DNA of 18,173 bases, from contig JALSGI010000416.1 in the NCBI GenBank assembly GCA_026982835.1, forward strand, positions 1-18,173, written 5' to 3'. Position numbers and translations under genes: made by a program. This document shows positions 5,734-12,606 of this stretch, in pieces. The notes under the pieces were generated by a model. The model ran no database searches and was not told the origin of the DNA. It saw nothing but the letters and a program-made list of their open reading frames with translations. This DNA is from Planctomycetota bacterium. GTDB taxonomy: Bacteria; Planctomycetota; Planctomycetia; Pirellulales; S012-138. Within the stretch, counting starts at the first letter, position 1, and each line of letters starts with the position of its first letter.

Positions 5734-7143
5734 ATGAAAGTTCGCTGTTTTCTCTGGCTGTGGCTCCTGGCGGCTTGCTGGCTTGCTGGCTCATCCAGTG
5801 CTGAGGCTCAACAGGAAGTGATCGACATCGGCCGACGCCGCGAGCTGTTTGTGGATCGCTACCTGATCGACTCGATGAAGAACCTGCGCTTGCAACTGCA
5901 CCGGCCTTGCCGCACCGAGGTGGTGCTGCGTTTCGACCGGCCTTGGGAGGGAGAGACTTCCGCTTACGTGACGGTGTTCAAGGACGGGGAGCGTTACCGG
6001 ATGTACTACCGGGCCAGCGGCCAGCGCGGCTCCAAGAGCTGGGAGTTGACCTGCGTGGCCGAAAGCCGCGATGGTCGCCATTGGACCAAGCCGGAGTTGG
6101 AACTGCACGCCTTCGGCAAGCACCGCCGGACCAACATCGTGCTGGCCGTGCCGCCGCGGCAGGGGACGCACAACTTCGCCCCCTTCCGCGACCAGAACCC
6201 CAACGCCCGCCCCGAGGCCCGCTACAAGGCCCTGGCCGGGGCGCCGCTTTGGGCCTGGGGCTCGCCCGATGGCATCCACTGGAAGCTGCTGCACAAAAAG
6301 CCGGTAATCACCCGCGGAGCGTTCGACTCGCAGAATGTCTCCTTCTGGGACCCCAATCGCGGCTGCTACGTGGCGTACTTTCGTATTGTTCGCAATGGAC
6401 TGCGGGCGGTGGCCACGGCCACCTCGAAGGATTTCATCCACTGGAGCCAGCCGCAGCCGATCCAGGTCCAGCAGCGGCCCGGCGAACACTTCTACACCAA
6501 CGCCACGCTGCTGTACTTCCGCGCACCGCACCTGTACCTGGCCTTCCCCAAGCGGTTCTTCCCCAGCAGACGGCGGCTGCCGGAGCACCCCTCCTCGGGC
6601 ATCTCCGACGGGGTGCTGCTTACCAGCCGCGATGGGCTGCATTTTCAGCGAGAGTTTCCCCAAGCGTTGCTTCGGCCCGGGCTGGAGCAGCGGAACTGGG
6701 GCGATCGGTCCAACATGATCGCCTGGGGGCTGGTGCCCACCGGCAAAGATGAAATGTCGCTTTATTTCAGCCAGCACTACCGCACTTCCTCGGCTCATAT
6801 CAAGCGGGCCGCTTATCGCGTGGACGGTCTGGCTTCGCTCCATGCGGAGGCCACGCCGGGGGAGCTGGTGACCAAGCCGCTTCGCTTTGCGGGCAAGCGG
6901 CTGCTGTTGAACTACTCCACCTCCGCCTTCGGCTCGATTCGCGTGGAGGTGCTTTCGGCCGAAGGCAAGCCGCTGCCCGGCTACCAGCTCCAGGTGGCCC
7001 CGGAGCTGTTCGGCGACGCGGTGGACGAGCCGTATCCGCTTTACCAGGGCAAGCGGGACTTCGCCCCCCTGGCCGGCAAAGCGGTCCGGCTGCGGTTCGT
7101 GCTGGTGGATGCCGACCTGTATAGCTTTCGCTTCGCCGATTGA
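5734..7143 (+). CDS. Secreted beta-propeller protein resembling glycoside hydrolases
   Basis: The protein (469 aa) starts with a clear signal peptide (MKVRCFLWLWLLAACWLAGSSSAEA, cleavage before QQ). After it comes RRELFVDRYLIDSMKNLRLQLHRP, a segment that I recall from many planctomycete and verrucomicrobial proteins annotated as glycosyl-hydrolase-like. Four copies of a blade motif S-x-D-G/F-x-H-W/F are visible: ESRDGRHW, GSPDGIHW, TSKDFIHW and TSRDGLHF. This fits the five-bladed propeller of GH32/43/68-type enzymes and sialidases. The last 110 residues look like a beta-sandwich accessory region. It probably acts on polysaccharide outside the cytoplasm. I cannot assign catalytic residues or a substrate. 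ATG 5734 is chosen because the signal peptide begins there; the frame is open upstream into repeat DNA. It stands alone between two repeat islands. Confidence 0.75.
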   Translation: MKVRCFLWLWLLAACWLAGSSSAEAQQEVIDIGRRRELFVDRYLIDSMKNLRLQLHRPCRTEVVLRFDRPWEGETSAYVTVFKDGERYRMYYRASGQRGSKSWELTCVAESRDGRHWTKPELELHAFGKHRRTNIVLAVPPRQGTHNFAPFRDQNPNARPEARYKALAGAPLWAWGSPDGIHWKLLHKKPVITRGAFDSQNVSFWDPNRGCYVAYFRIVRNGLRAVATATSKDFIHWSQPQPIQVQQRPGEHFYTNATLLYFRAPHLYLAFPKRFFPSRRRLPEHPSSGISDGVLLTSRDGLHFQREFPQALLRPGLEQRNWGDRSNMIAWGLVPTGKDEMSLYFSQHYRTSSAHIKRAAYRVDGLASLHAEATPGELVTKPLRFAGKRLLLNYSTSAFGSIRVEVLSAEGKPLPGYQLQVAPELFGDAVDEPYPLYQGKRDFAPLAGKAVRLRFVLVDADLYSFRFAD

Positions 7144-7802
7144 GGCCCACCGGGGACTTTGAGAATCGGCTTGCGCCGGAGCTTCCGCTCCAGAGGTCGT
7201 GGGTCCTGGGTCTTGGGTCTTGAGGGGGTGCTGCCGCACCCGGCGGAGCAAAACGTGTTTGTGAGAAACAACGCACCTGGTGGATCTGCTTTGATTCTTG
7301 CAGCGGCGAGCCGCCGGCGCCGGCCGGCGGTTGGCTAGCGCAACAACGGCAACAAACGGTATTAACCGTGTGCTCACGCACGCGGCTCGCCGTAACTGTT
7401 ACCGTGGCGCAAAAACAAGCGTGCGTTTTCACGCAGCGGCGAGCCGCCGACTTCAGTCGGCGGAGAGCCCAAGAGCCCCCCGCGTTAGCGGGGGGAGAAC
7501 AGCGTGCCGGGAGCTTCCACTCCGGTGCAAGAAAAACGGTTCCCGGCGAGCCGGGAGCACGAGCTCCCGGGGGCGGCTGGGCCGCAGCCACTGGGAGCTT
7601 CCGCTCCAGTGCAAGAAAACAGATCACAACGAGCCGGGAGCACGAGCTCCCGGAGGAAAAGCGGCAGAATCACGCCGTTTGGCGAATTTGCTCGGCGAGT
7701 TGACACGCGCGGCTTGCTGGTGCAAAAACAAGCGTTGGCTCTTGTTTCCCCACCGGCCGGCCGGCGGAAAACAGCCGTTTTCACAAGAAAGGTCCCCACC
7801 TT
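7144..7802. repeat. Repeat island between the propeller gene and purQ
   Basis: No gene is supported here. The first 80 bases contain an inverted, diverged copy of positions 1-80: 7161-7222 includes the CGGAGC-TTCC-GCTCC palindrome and reverse-complement heptads such as GGGTCTT. Later there are CCGCCGAC-TTCA-GTCGGCGG (7444-7463, preceded by GGCGAGCC) and CCCCCCGC-GTTA-GCGGGGGG (7476-7495). Several imperfect GGGAGC...GCTCCC-type units lie between about 7505 and 7655, interspersed with GTGCAAGAAAA-like spacers. The purQ ribosome binding site lies near 7785-7793 (AAGAAAGG). Confidence 0.75.
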
Positions 7803-8612
7803 ATGCCCACGGTTCGAGTGCTGGTTCTGCGTGCCCCGGGCACCAATTGCGACGTGGAAACCGCCCATGCGTTCCAGCTGGCCGGTGCCCGCTGCCAGCG
7901 CGTGCACATCTACCGCCTGCGCGAACAGCCCCGGCTGCTGGAGCAGTTCCAGGTGCTGTGTATCCCGGGCGGATTCAGCTTCGGCGACGACGTGGGGGCG
8001 GGGCGGATTCTGGCCGTGCAACTGCAGCACCACCTGGGCGAGCAGCTGCACCGCTTTGCCGAGCAGGATCGGCTGGTGCTGGGCATTTGCAACGGATTCC
8101 AGGTGCTGATCCAGACCGGCCTGTTGGGCTGCGGCACCGGGCCGCAACGGGAAGTGACGCTTACGTGGAACGACTCGGGCCGGTTCGAGGACCGCTGGGT
8201 GCGGCTGCGATGCGAGGAGTCCCCGTGCGTGTTTCTCCGGGGGGTGCAGGAGCTGTTTCTGCCGGTTGCCCACGCCGAAGGGAAGTTCGTGGCCCGGGAC
8301 CAGCAGACGCTCCGGCGGCTGGCCGCGGCGGGGCAGTTGCCGCTGCGCTACGCGCCGCTGGTGCCGGAAGAGGGGGCCGGCGACCCCGAGGCCGTGCTCC
8401 CTTACCCGGACAACCCCAACGGCTCCCAGGCCAACGTGGCCGGGATGTGCGACGCAACGGGGCGGGTGCTGGGACTGATGCCGCACCCGGAACGCTATGT
8501 CGATCCGGCCCAACACCCGCACTGGACGCGGCAGCGGGCCGCCGAAGGGGCGCTTCCCTCCGGGGGCCAGGGGCTGGCCCTGTTCCAGAACGCCGTGCGG
8601 TATTTCCAGTAG
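7803..8612 (+). CDS. purQ: Phosphoribosylformylglycinamidine synthase, glutaminase subunit
   Basis: The enzyme subunit (269 aa) supplies ammonia from glutamine to PurL, which converts formylglycinamide ribonucleotide to its amidine in purine synthesis. It is a class I glutamine amidotransferase. LRAPGTNCDVET at the start, IPGGFSFGDDVGAGRI, the nucleophile Cys96 in LGICNGFQVL, and His228/Glu230 in MPHPER complete the triad and are all present. It is longer than the roughly 225-residue small PurQ of many bacteria. The extra residues lie mainly in the region around PYPDNPNGSQANVAG and the C-terminal stretch, as in the longer subtype. No purS or purL is adjacent, so it is a lone pur gene here. 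The ATG is preceded by a purine-rich AAGAAAGG. Confidence 0.96.
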   Translation: MPTVRVLVLRAPGTNCDVETAHAFQLAGARCQRVHIYRLREQPRLLEQFQVLCIPGGFSFGDDVGAGRILAVQLQHHLGEQLHRFAEQDRLVLGICNGFQVLIQTGLLGCGTGPQREVTLTWNDSGRFEDRWVRLRCEESPCVFLRGVQELFLPVAHAEGKFVARDQQTLRRLAAAGQLPLRYAPLVPEEGAGDPEAVLPYPDNPNGSQANVAGMCDATGRVLGLMPHPERYVDPAQHPHWTRQRAAEGALPSGGQGLALFQNAVRYFQ

Positions 8613-8931
8613 GTGAACCCCCGTCGCCACGCCCGTTTCGGCCAGCTGGGAGCGTCAGCACGCGTTGCTTCCGCAGTAGTCGTCCGTTTCGCCAAGTGCC
8701 GGCTGAGGGGGCGCAGCTTGCCGGTTCTCCGCCAGCTGAAGTTGGCGGCTGGCCGATTGCAAGAATTGGCGTTTTTTCCGGCACTGGAGCAGAAGCTCCA
8801 GCGCAAAGTCGCAAGCCGCACGCCGGTTCTCCCCGCACTAACGTGCGGGGCTCTTGCGGGAGCTTACACTCCCGGCTCGCCGTTCAATCGCCGGCTGACG
8901 CGCGCGGCTCGCCCAAGCCCCCAAGGCTCCC
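8613..8931. repeat. Repeat island between the convergent purQ and alcohol dehydrogenase genes
   Basis: There is no gene in these 319 bases. They contain a CCAGC/GCTGG-type unit near 8730, CCCCGCAC-TAAC-GTGCGGGG at 8831-8850 (identical to 5501-5520) and an imperfect GGGAGC-TTAC-ACTCCC unit near 8858-8874 followed by GGCTCGCC. The segment around 8745-8790 resembles 5401-5450. The flanking genes converge on this island, so transcripts of both could end within it, but no T tract marks an intrinsic terminator. Confidence 0.75.
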
Positions 8932-10092
8932 CTACCACGCCTGCTGGTAAAGCTCTTCCAGTACGGAGGCATCTACAGCCCGGGGGTTGAACTGCCCGGT
9001 CCATTGCTTGGCTGCATCCTGGGCCAGCCGGGGCAGGGCCTCCTGGGGCACTTGCAGGGCTTGCAGCCGCGTGGCCAATTCGGCTTGCTCCAGCAACCGG
9101 GTTACGAGACAAGCCAGATGCTCTCCCGGGCTGGGGCCTTCGGCCACCCGGAGCAACTCTGCCGGGAGCAGTTGCAGCAGCTGATCGTAGCAGGCGGCCA
9201 CTTCTTCAAGCTGGGCGTTGTACCGCACTACCCACGGCAGCATCACGCCGACGGCCTGGCCGTGGACGATGCCGAAGTGCTGCGTGAGCGGATTGGCCAG
9301 GGCGTGGGCGGCCCCCAGCATGGAGTTTTCGATGGCCAGCCCGGCAAAACAGGCCCCCAGTTGCATGGCGCTTCGGGCAGGGAGGTTTTCCGGGTCGGCC
9401 AGCACGGCGGCAAAGTGCGGGGCCAGCAGTTGCCATGCCCGGCGGCTGAAGGTCTCCGACACGGCGTTTCGCCGCGTGGTGACGGCCGTTTCCACAGCGT
9501 GCGATATGGCGTCGATGCCCGTCAGGGCCGTCACCTGCCGCGGCTGGGTGATGGTGAGCTTGGGGTCCAGCAGCGCCACGCGACATGCGGCCTTGGGGTC
9601 GCCACAGGCCATCTTCACATGGGTTTGGGCGTCGGAAATGAGGGCAAAGCTCTGCGCTTCGCTGCCCGTGCCGGCGGTGGTGGGCACGGCGATCAGAGGG
9701 AGCATGGGGCGGCGGGCCTTGCCCACGCCCCAATAGTCCTGCATCCGGCCCCCTTGGGTATAAAGAAAATTGACTCCCTTGGCGCAATCCATCGAGCTGC
9801 CCCCGCCCAGGCCCACCAGCAGATCGGGAGCAAAACTCCACGCATGCACCAGGCACTGGTCCACGGTTTGGGTGGTGGGGTTTTCCACCACCTGATCGAA
9901 CACCGAGACGGCAAGCCCTTGCCGCTGTAGCGACGCCACGGCCCGCTCCACATGCCCGGCGGCGACGATGCCCGGGTCGGTCACCACCAGCACCCGCCCT
10001 GCGCCCAGCTGGGCGGCCAAGGAGCCAAGCTGATCCAAGCGATCGGGACCAAAGACAAACCGCGTGCGAAGCTGAAAATCAAACGGCTGCAT
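8932..10092 (-). CDS. Iron-containing (type III) alcohol dehydrogenase
   Basis: The 386-residue protein has the full length of group III alcohol dehydrogenases, which interconvert alcohols and aldehydes with NAD(P)H. LLVGLGGGSSMDCAKG (about 91-106) is the nucleotide-binding signature and PTTAGTGSEAQSFALI is conserved. The metal ligands are visible: Asp194 and His198 in GIDAISHAVE, His263 in GAAHALANPLT, and His277 in IVHGQAVGVMLP. It is cytosolic. The ATG at 10092 gives the usual N-terminus (FDFQLRTRFVFGPDRL). No clear Shine-Dalgarno sequence is present. An aldehyde dehydrogenase-fold gene lies upstream on the same strand, 466 bases away. Given that, it may reduce the aldehyde made there or run the oxidative direction. 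The substrate is unknown. Confidence 0.93.
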   Translation of the reverse strand: MQPFDFQLRTRFVFGPDRLDQLGSLAAQLGAGRVLVVTDPGIVAAGHVERAVASLQRQGLAVSVFDQVVENPTTQTVDQCLVHAWSFAPDLLVGLGGGSSMDCAKGVNFLYTQGGRMQDYWGVGKARRPMLPLIAVPTTAGTGSEAQSFALISDAQTHVKMACGDPKAACRVALLDPKLTITQPRQVTALTGIDAISHAVETAVTTRRNAVSETFSRRAWQLLAPHFAAVLADPENLPARSAMQLGACFAGLAIENSMLGAAHALANPLTQHFGIVHGQAVGVMLPWVVRYNAQLEEVAACYDQLLQLLPAELLRVAEGPSPGEHLACLVTRLLEQAELATRLQALQVPQEALPRLAQDAAKQWTGQFNPRAVDASVLEELYQQAW

Positions 10093-10558
10093 GCAGGCTG
10101 GGGATCGTTTTTTTGGGGGATTCTCTGTTTCCGGAAACCGGAACGCTTTGCGCTCGCAGCTGGCCGGTATGCGTTTGTTCTTGCATTCGGCGAGCCCCGG
10201 GCTTTAGCCCGGGGAGTCAATGGGCAATCGCTTTTCAACCGCTTTTCTCCGCCAGCTAAAGCTGGCGGCTCGCCGGGAGTGGCGTTAATGTTTTTCAGTT
10301 TGGCCAGCTTTTCTCCGCTTCTTCGGCTCAGCCGTGACCTCGCCCTCCCGTTGTGCAAATCGACGCTTGTTCATGTAGTGGAGCGGAAGCTCCGGGAGGG
10401 CGAGCCTCCTGGCGAGCCGCGGTTTCAGCGTGTGTGTTGTCTCCAGCAAACTTGTTTTGTTCCTGCCGCGGTGCGGAAGCACCACCTCATCCCTCTCAAG
10501 CCTCCACGCCCCCACCCCCTCCGGGAGCTTACGCTCCCGGCTCGCCGTTCTGGCCAGC
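10093..10558. repeat. Repeat island between aldehyde and alcohol dehydrogenase genes
   Basis: No gene is supported. Most of the gap is copy 1 of a duplicated module (10171-10486), described separately. After it CCGGGAGC-TTAC-GCTCCCGG lies at 10521-10540 with the GGCTCGCC tag, 19 bases from the stop of the aldehyde dehydrogenase gene. No T tract follows on the minus strand that would make it a standard intrinsic terminator. Confidence 0.75.
10171..10486 (+). repeat. Duplicated intergenic module, copy 1
   Basis: This stretch is a diverged direct repeat of 12330-12587. In order it has TTGCATTCGGCGAGCC, CCCCGGGC-TTTA-GCCCGGGG (10195-10214), CAATCGCTTTTC, CCGCCAGC-TAAA-GCTGGCGG (10249-10268), CTCGCCCTCCC, ATCGACGCTTGTTC, a GGAGCGGAAGCTCC unit, GAGGGCGAGCCTCCTGG, TTGTTTTGTTCCTGC and GTGCGGAAGCACC. 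It carries roughly 58 extra bases after the second palindrome compared with copy 2. Strand is arbitrary. Confidence 0.8.
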
Positions 10559-12013
10559 TCAAGCCGGCAGCTCCGCCTTGAGGGCCTCGAGCCGTTCCGG
10601 CGAAAGCTGCAACGCCCGGGCGCGGAACAAAAACTCCACGATGTTCCCCTCGTGCGGCTGAAGCCAGTTCAGGCGCGTGGTGGGGATGGGCCCCAGGTTC
10701 AGCCGGTCGATGTGCGTGGCATCGACCAGTTGCCGCTCCCATTGCCGGTCGTGGGTGATGGCCGAGCAGACCAGCGTGGGGCCGATCCGCTTGAGCATCT
10801 CCTCCTGCGGGCAGCGGACCACCGTGCAGAAGGGGAACATGTACTCCTTGCGCACGATCTCCGGCTCGGGCGATTCGGCATGGGCGATCACCGGCCGCAG
10901 GTACGCGCAGCGTTCCATCTCCACCAGCCTCGGGCCGTAGGGGGCGGTCATGTGTTCCACGCCCGGGGCGCTGAGGTCCTGTTCGATCAGCTCCCAGATC
11001 GCCTTGGCCATTCCCGGCACGGTGAAGGCGGCCAGGGCCGCTTCCGGGTCGTCGGGGGGTTTGACTTCCACCGGCCCCAGTCGCTCGGCCAGGGCCTGGG
11101 CAATCTCGCGCGTGTGGCGGGGAGCCCAAATGCTGGAGCAGTTGATGCACCCGCGACCGCTGTTGATGAACACGCTCTCGGCCATCAGGTCCAGGTACTC
11201 TTCCCATTGGTCCACCACATCTTCGCCCAACAGAATCTTGCTGAAGCCCGGCCCGTGGGCCTGCACCCGCGGGTTGCCGCGATACTGCTCCACGGTGGCC
11301 GAGCCGCCGAAGATCATCACCCGCGGGCAGTGGTTCACCACGGCCGCTCCCATCTCCGGCCCGCCCGGATAGATGCTGATCGCCTCGGCCGGGATGCCTG
11401 CCTGCACGAACGCGGCGGTCATGCGGTAGGGGGTCCAGGGCTCTTGCGGTCCCGGCTTGAGCACCAGCCCCAACTGCATCGGCACCACCGGCAGCCACAG
11501 CGTGTGCACCCCCGGCGAGTTGGAAGGAAGCACCACGCCCAGCGCGGGCGCCTGGGCCTGGTAGCTGACCACCACGCCGCGGCTTTCGATTCCGTAGCCG
11601 CGGGCCAGAATGGAAAGGTCCAGTCCCCGGGTCAGGGCGTCCAGAATCTGGTCCATCCGCGTGAGCACAAAGTGGTTCTTTTCCATGTTGAACCGGCACA
11701 TGTGCTCCGGCAGGCCCGTGGAGGCGCTTTGGGCCTTGACGAACTCCTCGGGGCTTTGGGTGCCGTCGCCCAGCGGGAGGGTTTCCTTCAGGTACAGATC
11801 GGCGGCGCGTTTGATCTTTTCGATCAGCTCCTCGGGCTGGAACTGGCGCAGGGCCTCCCGGGCCTGATGGGCCCGGCGGATGTCCCGCTGCAACAGCCCC
11901 GGGTTGGCCTGGCTTACCCGGGCCATGGGCTCGCCGGTGATGAAATGCAGCACCTCGTCGGTTTCCAGCGATTCGTAGGGTTTTCCCCAGCGGAGCACGG
12001 GCAGGTTCAACAC
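10559..12013 (-). CDS. Aldehyde dehydrogenase-superfamily protein, LuxC-like acyl reductase candidate
   Basis: The protein (484 aa from GTG 12013) has the aldehyde dehydrogenase fold: a cofactor-binding PSNSPGVHT segment (about 163-171), Lys186 in LVLKPGPQEPWTP, GGSATV (236-241) and the nucleophile Cys289 in INSGRGCINCSSIW. The usual general-base Glu region (ELGGK) reads KILLGEDVV instead. That is closer to acyl-CoA reductases of the LuxC type than to oxidising aldehyde dehydrogenases, which is an inference. I chose GTG 12013 because AGGAG lies about 9 bases upstream; a TTG at 12043 would add ten residues. An acyl-activating enzyme gene lies upstream and an iron alcohol dehydrogenase downstream, all on the minus strand, suggesting carboxylate-to-alcohol chemistry. 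Both flanking gaps carry copies of the same repeat module. Confidence 0.8.
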   Translation of the reverse strand: MLNLPVLRWGKPYESLETDEVLHFITGEPMARVSQANPGLLQRDIRRAHQAREALRQFQPEELIEKIKRAADLYLKETLPLGDGTQSPEEFVKAQSASTGLPEHMCRFNMEKNHFVLTRMDQILDALTRGLDLSILARGYGIESRGVVVSYQAQAPALGVVLPSNSPGVHTLWLPVVPMQLGLVLKPGPQEPWTPYRMTAAFVQAGIPAEAISIYPGGPEMGAAVVNHCPRVMIFGGSATVEQYRGNPRVQAHGPGFSKILLGEDVVDQWEEYLDLMAESVFINSGRGCINCSSIWAPRHTREIAQALAERLGPVEVKPPDDPEAALAAFTVPGMAKAIWELIEQDLSAPGVEHMTAPYGPRLVEMERCAYLRPVIAHAESPEPEIVRKEYMFPFCTVVRCPQEEMLKRIGPTLVCSAITHDRQWERQLVDATHIDRLNLGPIPTTRLNWLQPHEGNIVEFLFRARALQLSPERLEALKAELPA

Positions 12014-12606
12014 GACGGGAATCTCCTGCTTCGGGTGTGGCAAGCCGCATGCGTCGGCACGCGGCTTGGTGGATTGGGCGACGTTGTGACGTTTGTTCTT
12101 GCGTTTGGCGAGCCCCGGGCTTTAGCCCGGGGAGAGCCAAGATAAAACGCTCCGTGTTCTCCTCCGACCGAAGCCGGCGGCTCGCTGTTGGTTGTTTGAC
12201 GCTTATTCTTGCCTCGGTGCGGAAGCACCCAGTGGCTGGCACCCCTACCGCCTCCGGGAGCTTACGCTCCCGGCTCGCCGGTCAACCGCCGGCTCACGCC
12301 GGCGGCTCGCCGTGTGTGTCCAAGTAAGTGTTTGTTTTTGCATTCGGCGAGCCCCGGACTTCAGTCCGGGGAGAGGCAACATGCAATCGCTTCTCTGCTG
12401 CTTTTCTCCGCCAGCTGAAGCTGGCGGCTCGGCGGGAGCCTCGCCCTCCCAATTGTGCCAATCGACGCTTGTTCCTGCAGTGGAGCGGAAGCTCCAGGAG
12501 GGCGAGCCTCCTGGTGAGCCGTGGTTTCAGTGTACGTGTTGTTTCCAGCAAACCTGTTTTGTTCCTGCTGCGGTGCGGAAGCACCTCGCCGCAAGGCGCA
12601 AGCCGC
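12014..12606. repeat. Repeat island between acyl-activating and aldehyde dehydrogenase genes
   Basis: No gene is supported in these 593 bases. The first 30 may be translated if the upstream TTG start of the aldehyde dehydrogenase is used. Palindromes are CCCCGGGC-TTTA-GCCCGGGG (12113-12132), CCGGGAGC-TTAC-GCTCCCGG (12254-12273) and CCGCCGGC-TCAC-GCCGGCGG (12286-12305), followed by those of repeat-module copy 2 (12330-12587). The segment 12090-12135 is a further partial copy of the start of that module. GCGCAAGCCGC near 12597 matches units at 8810 and 5467. Confidence 0.8.
12330..12587 (+). repeat. Duplicated intergenic module, copy 2
   Basis: This is the second copy of the module at 10171-10486, in the same orientation, with the same order of blocks and fewer bases in the middle. 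Its first palindrome is CCCCGGAC-TTCA-GTCCGGGG (12352-12371), where copy 1 has CCCCGGGC-TTTA-GCCCGGGG. The G-to-A and C-to-T changes in the arms compensate, so pairing is kept. The second palindrome (12408-12427) differs from copy 1 only in the loop (TGAA against TAAA). Confidence 0.8.

Noticed and set aside
7298..8950. 550-codon plus-strand frame through the repeat island and purQ
   Set aside because: It reads through palindromic repeats and then purQ in the wrong frame; low-complexity Ala/Gly/Arg/Pro translation.
10521..10540. Intrinsic terminator at the palindrome after the aldehyde dehydrogenase gene
   Set aside because: The stem is good, but no T tract follows on the minus strand, and the same palindrome occurs in places where no gene ends.
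10430..12145. 571-codon plus-strand frame opposite the aldehyde dehydrogenase gene
   Set aside because: It is antisense to a gene with intact catalytic motifs, begins and ends in repeats, and shows no recognisable domain.
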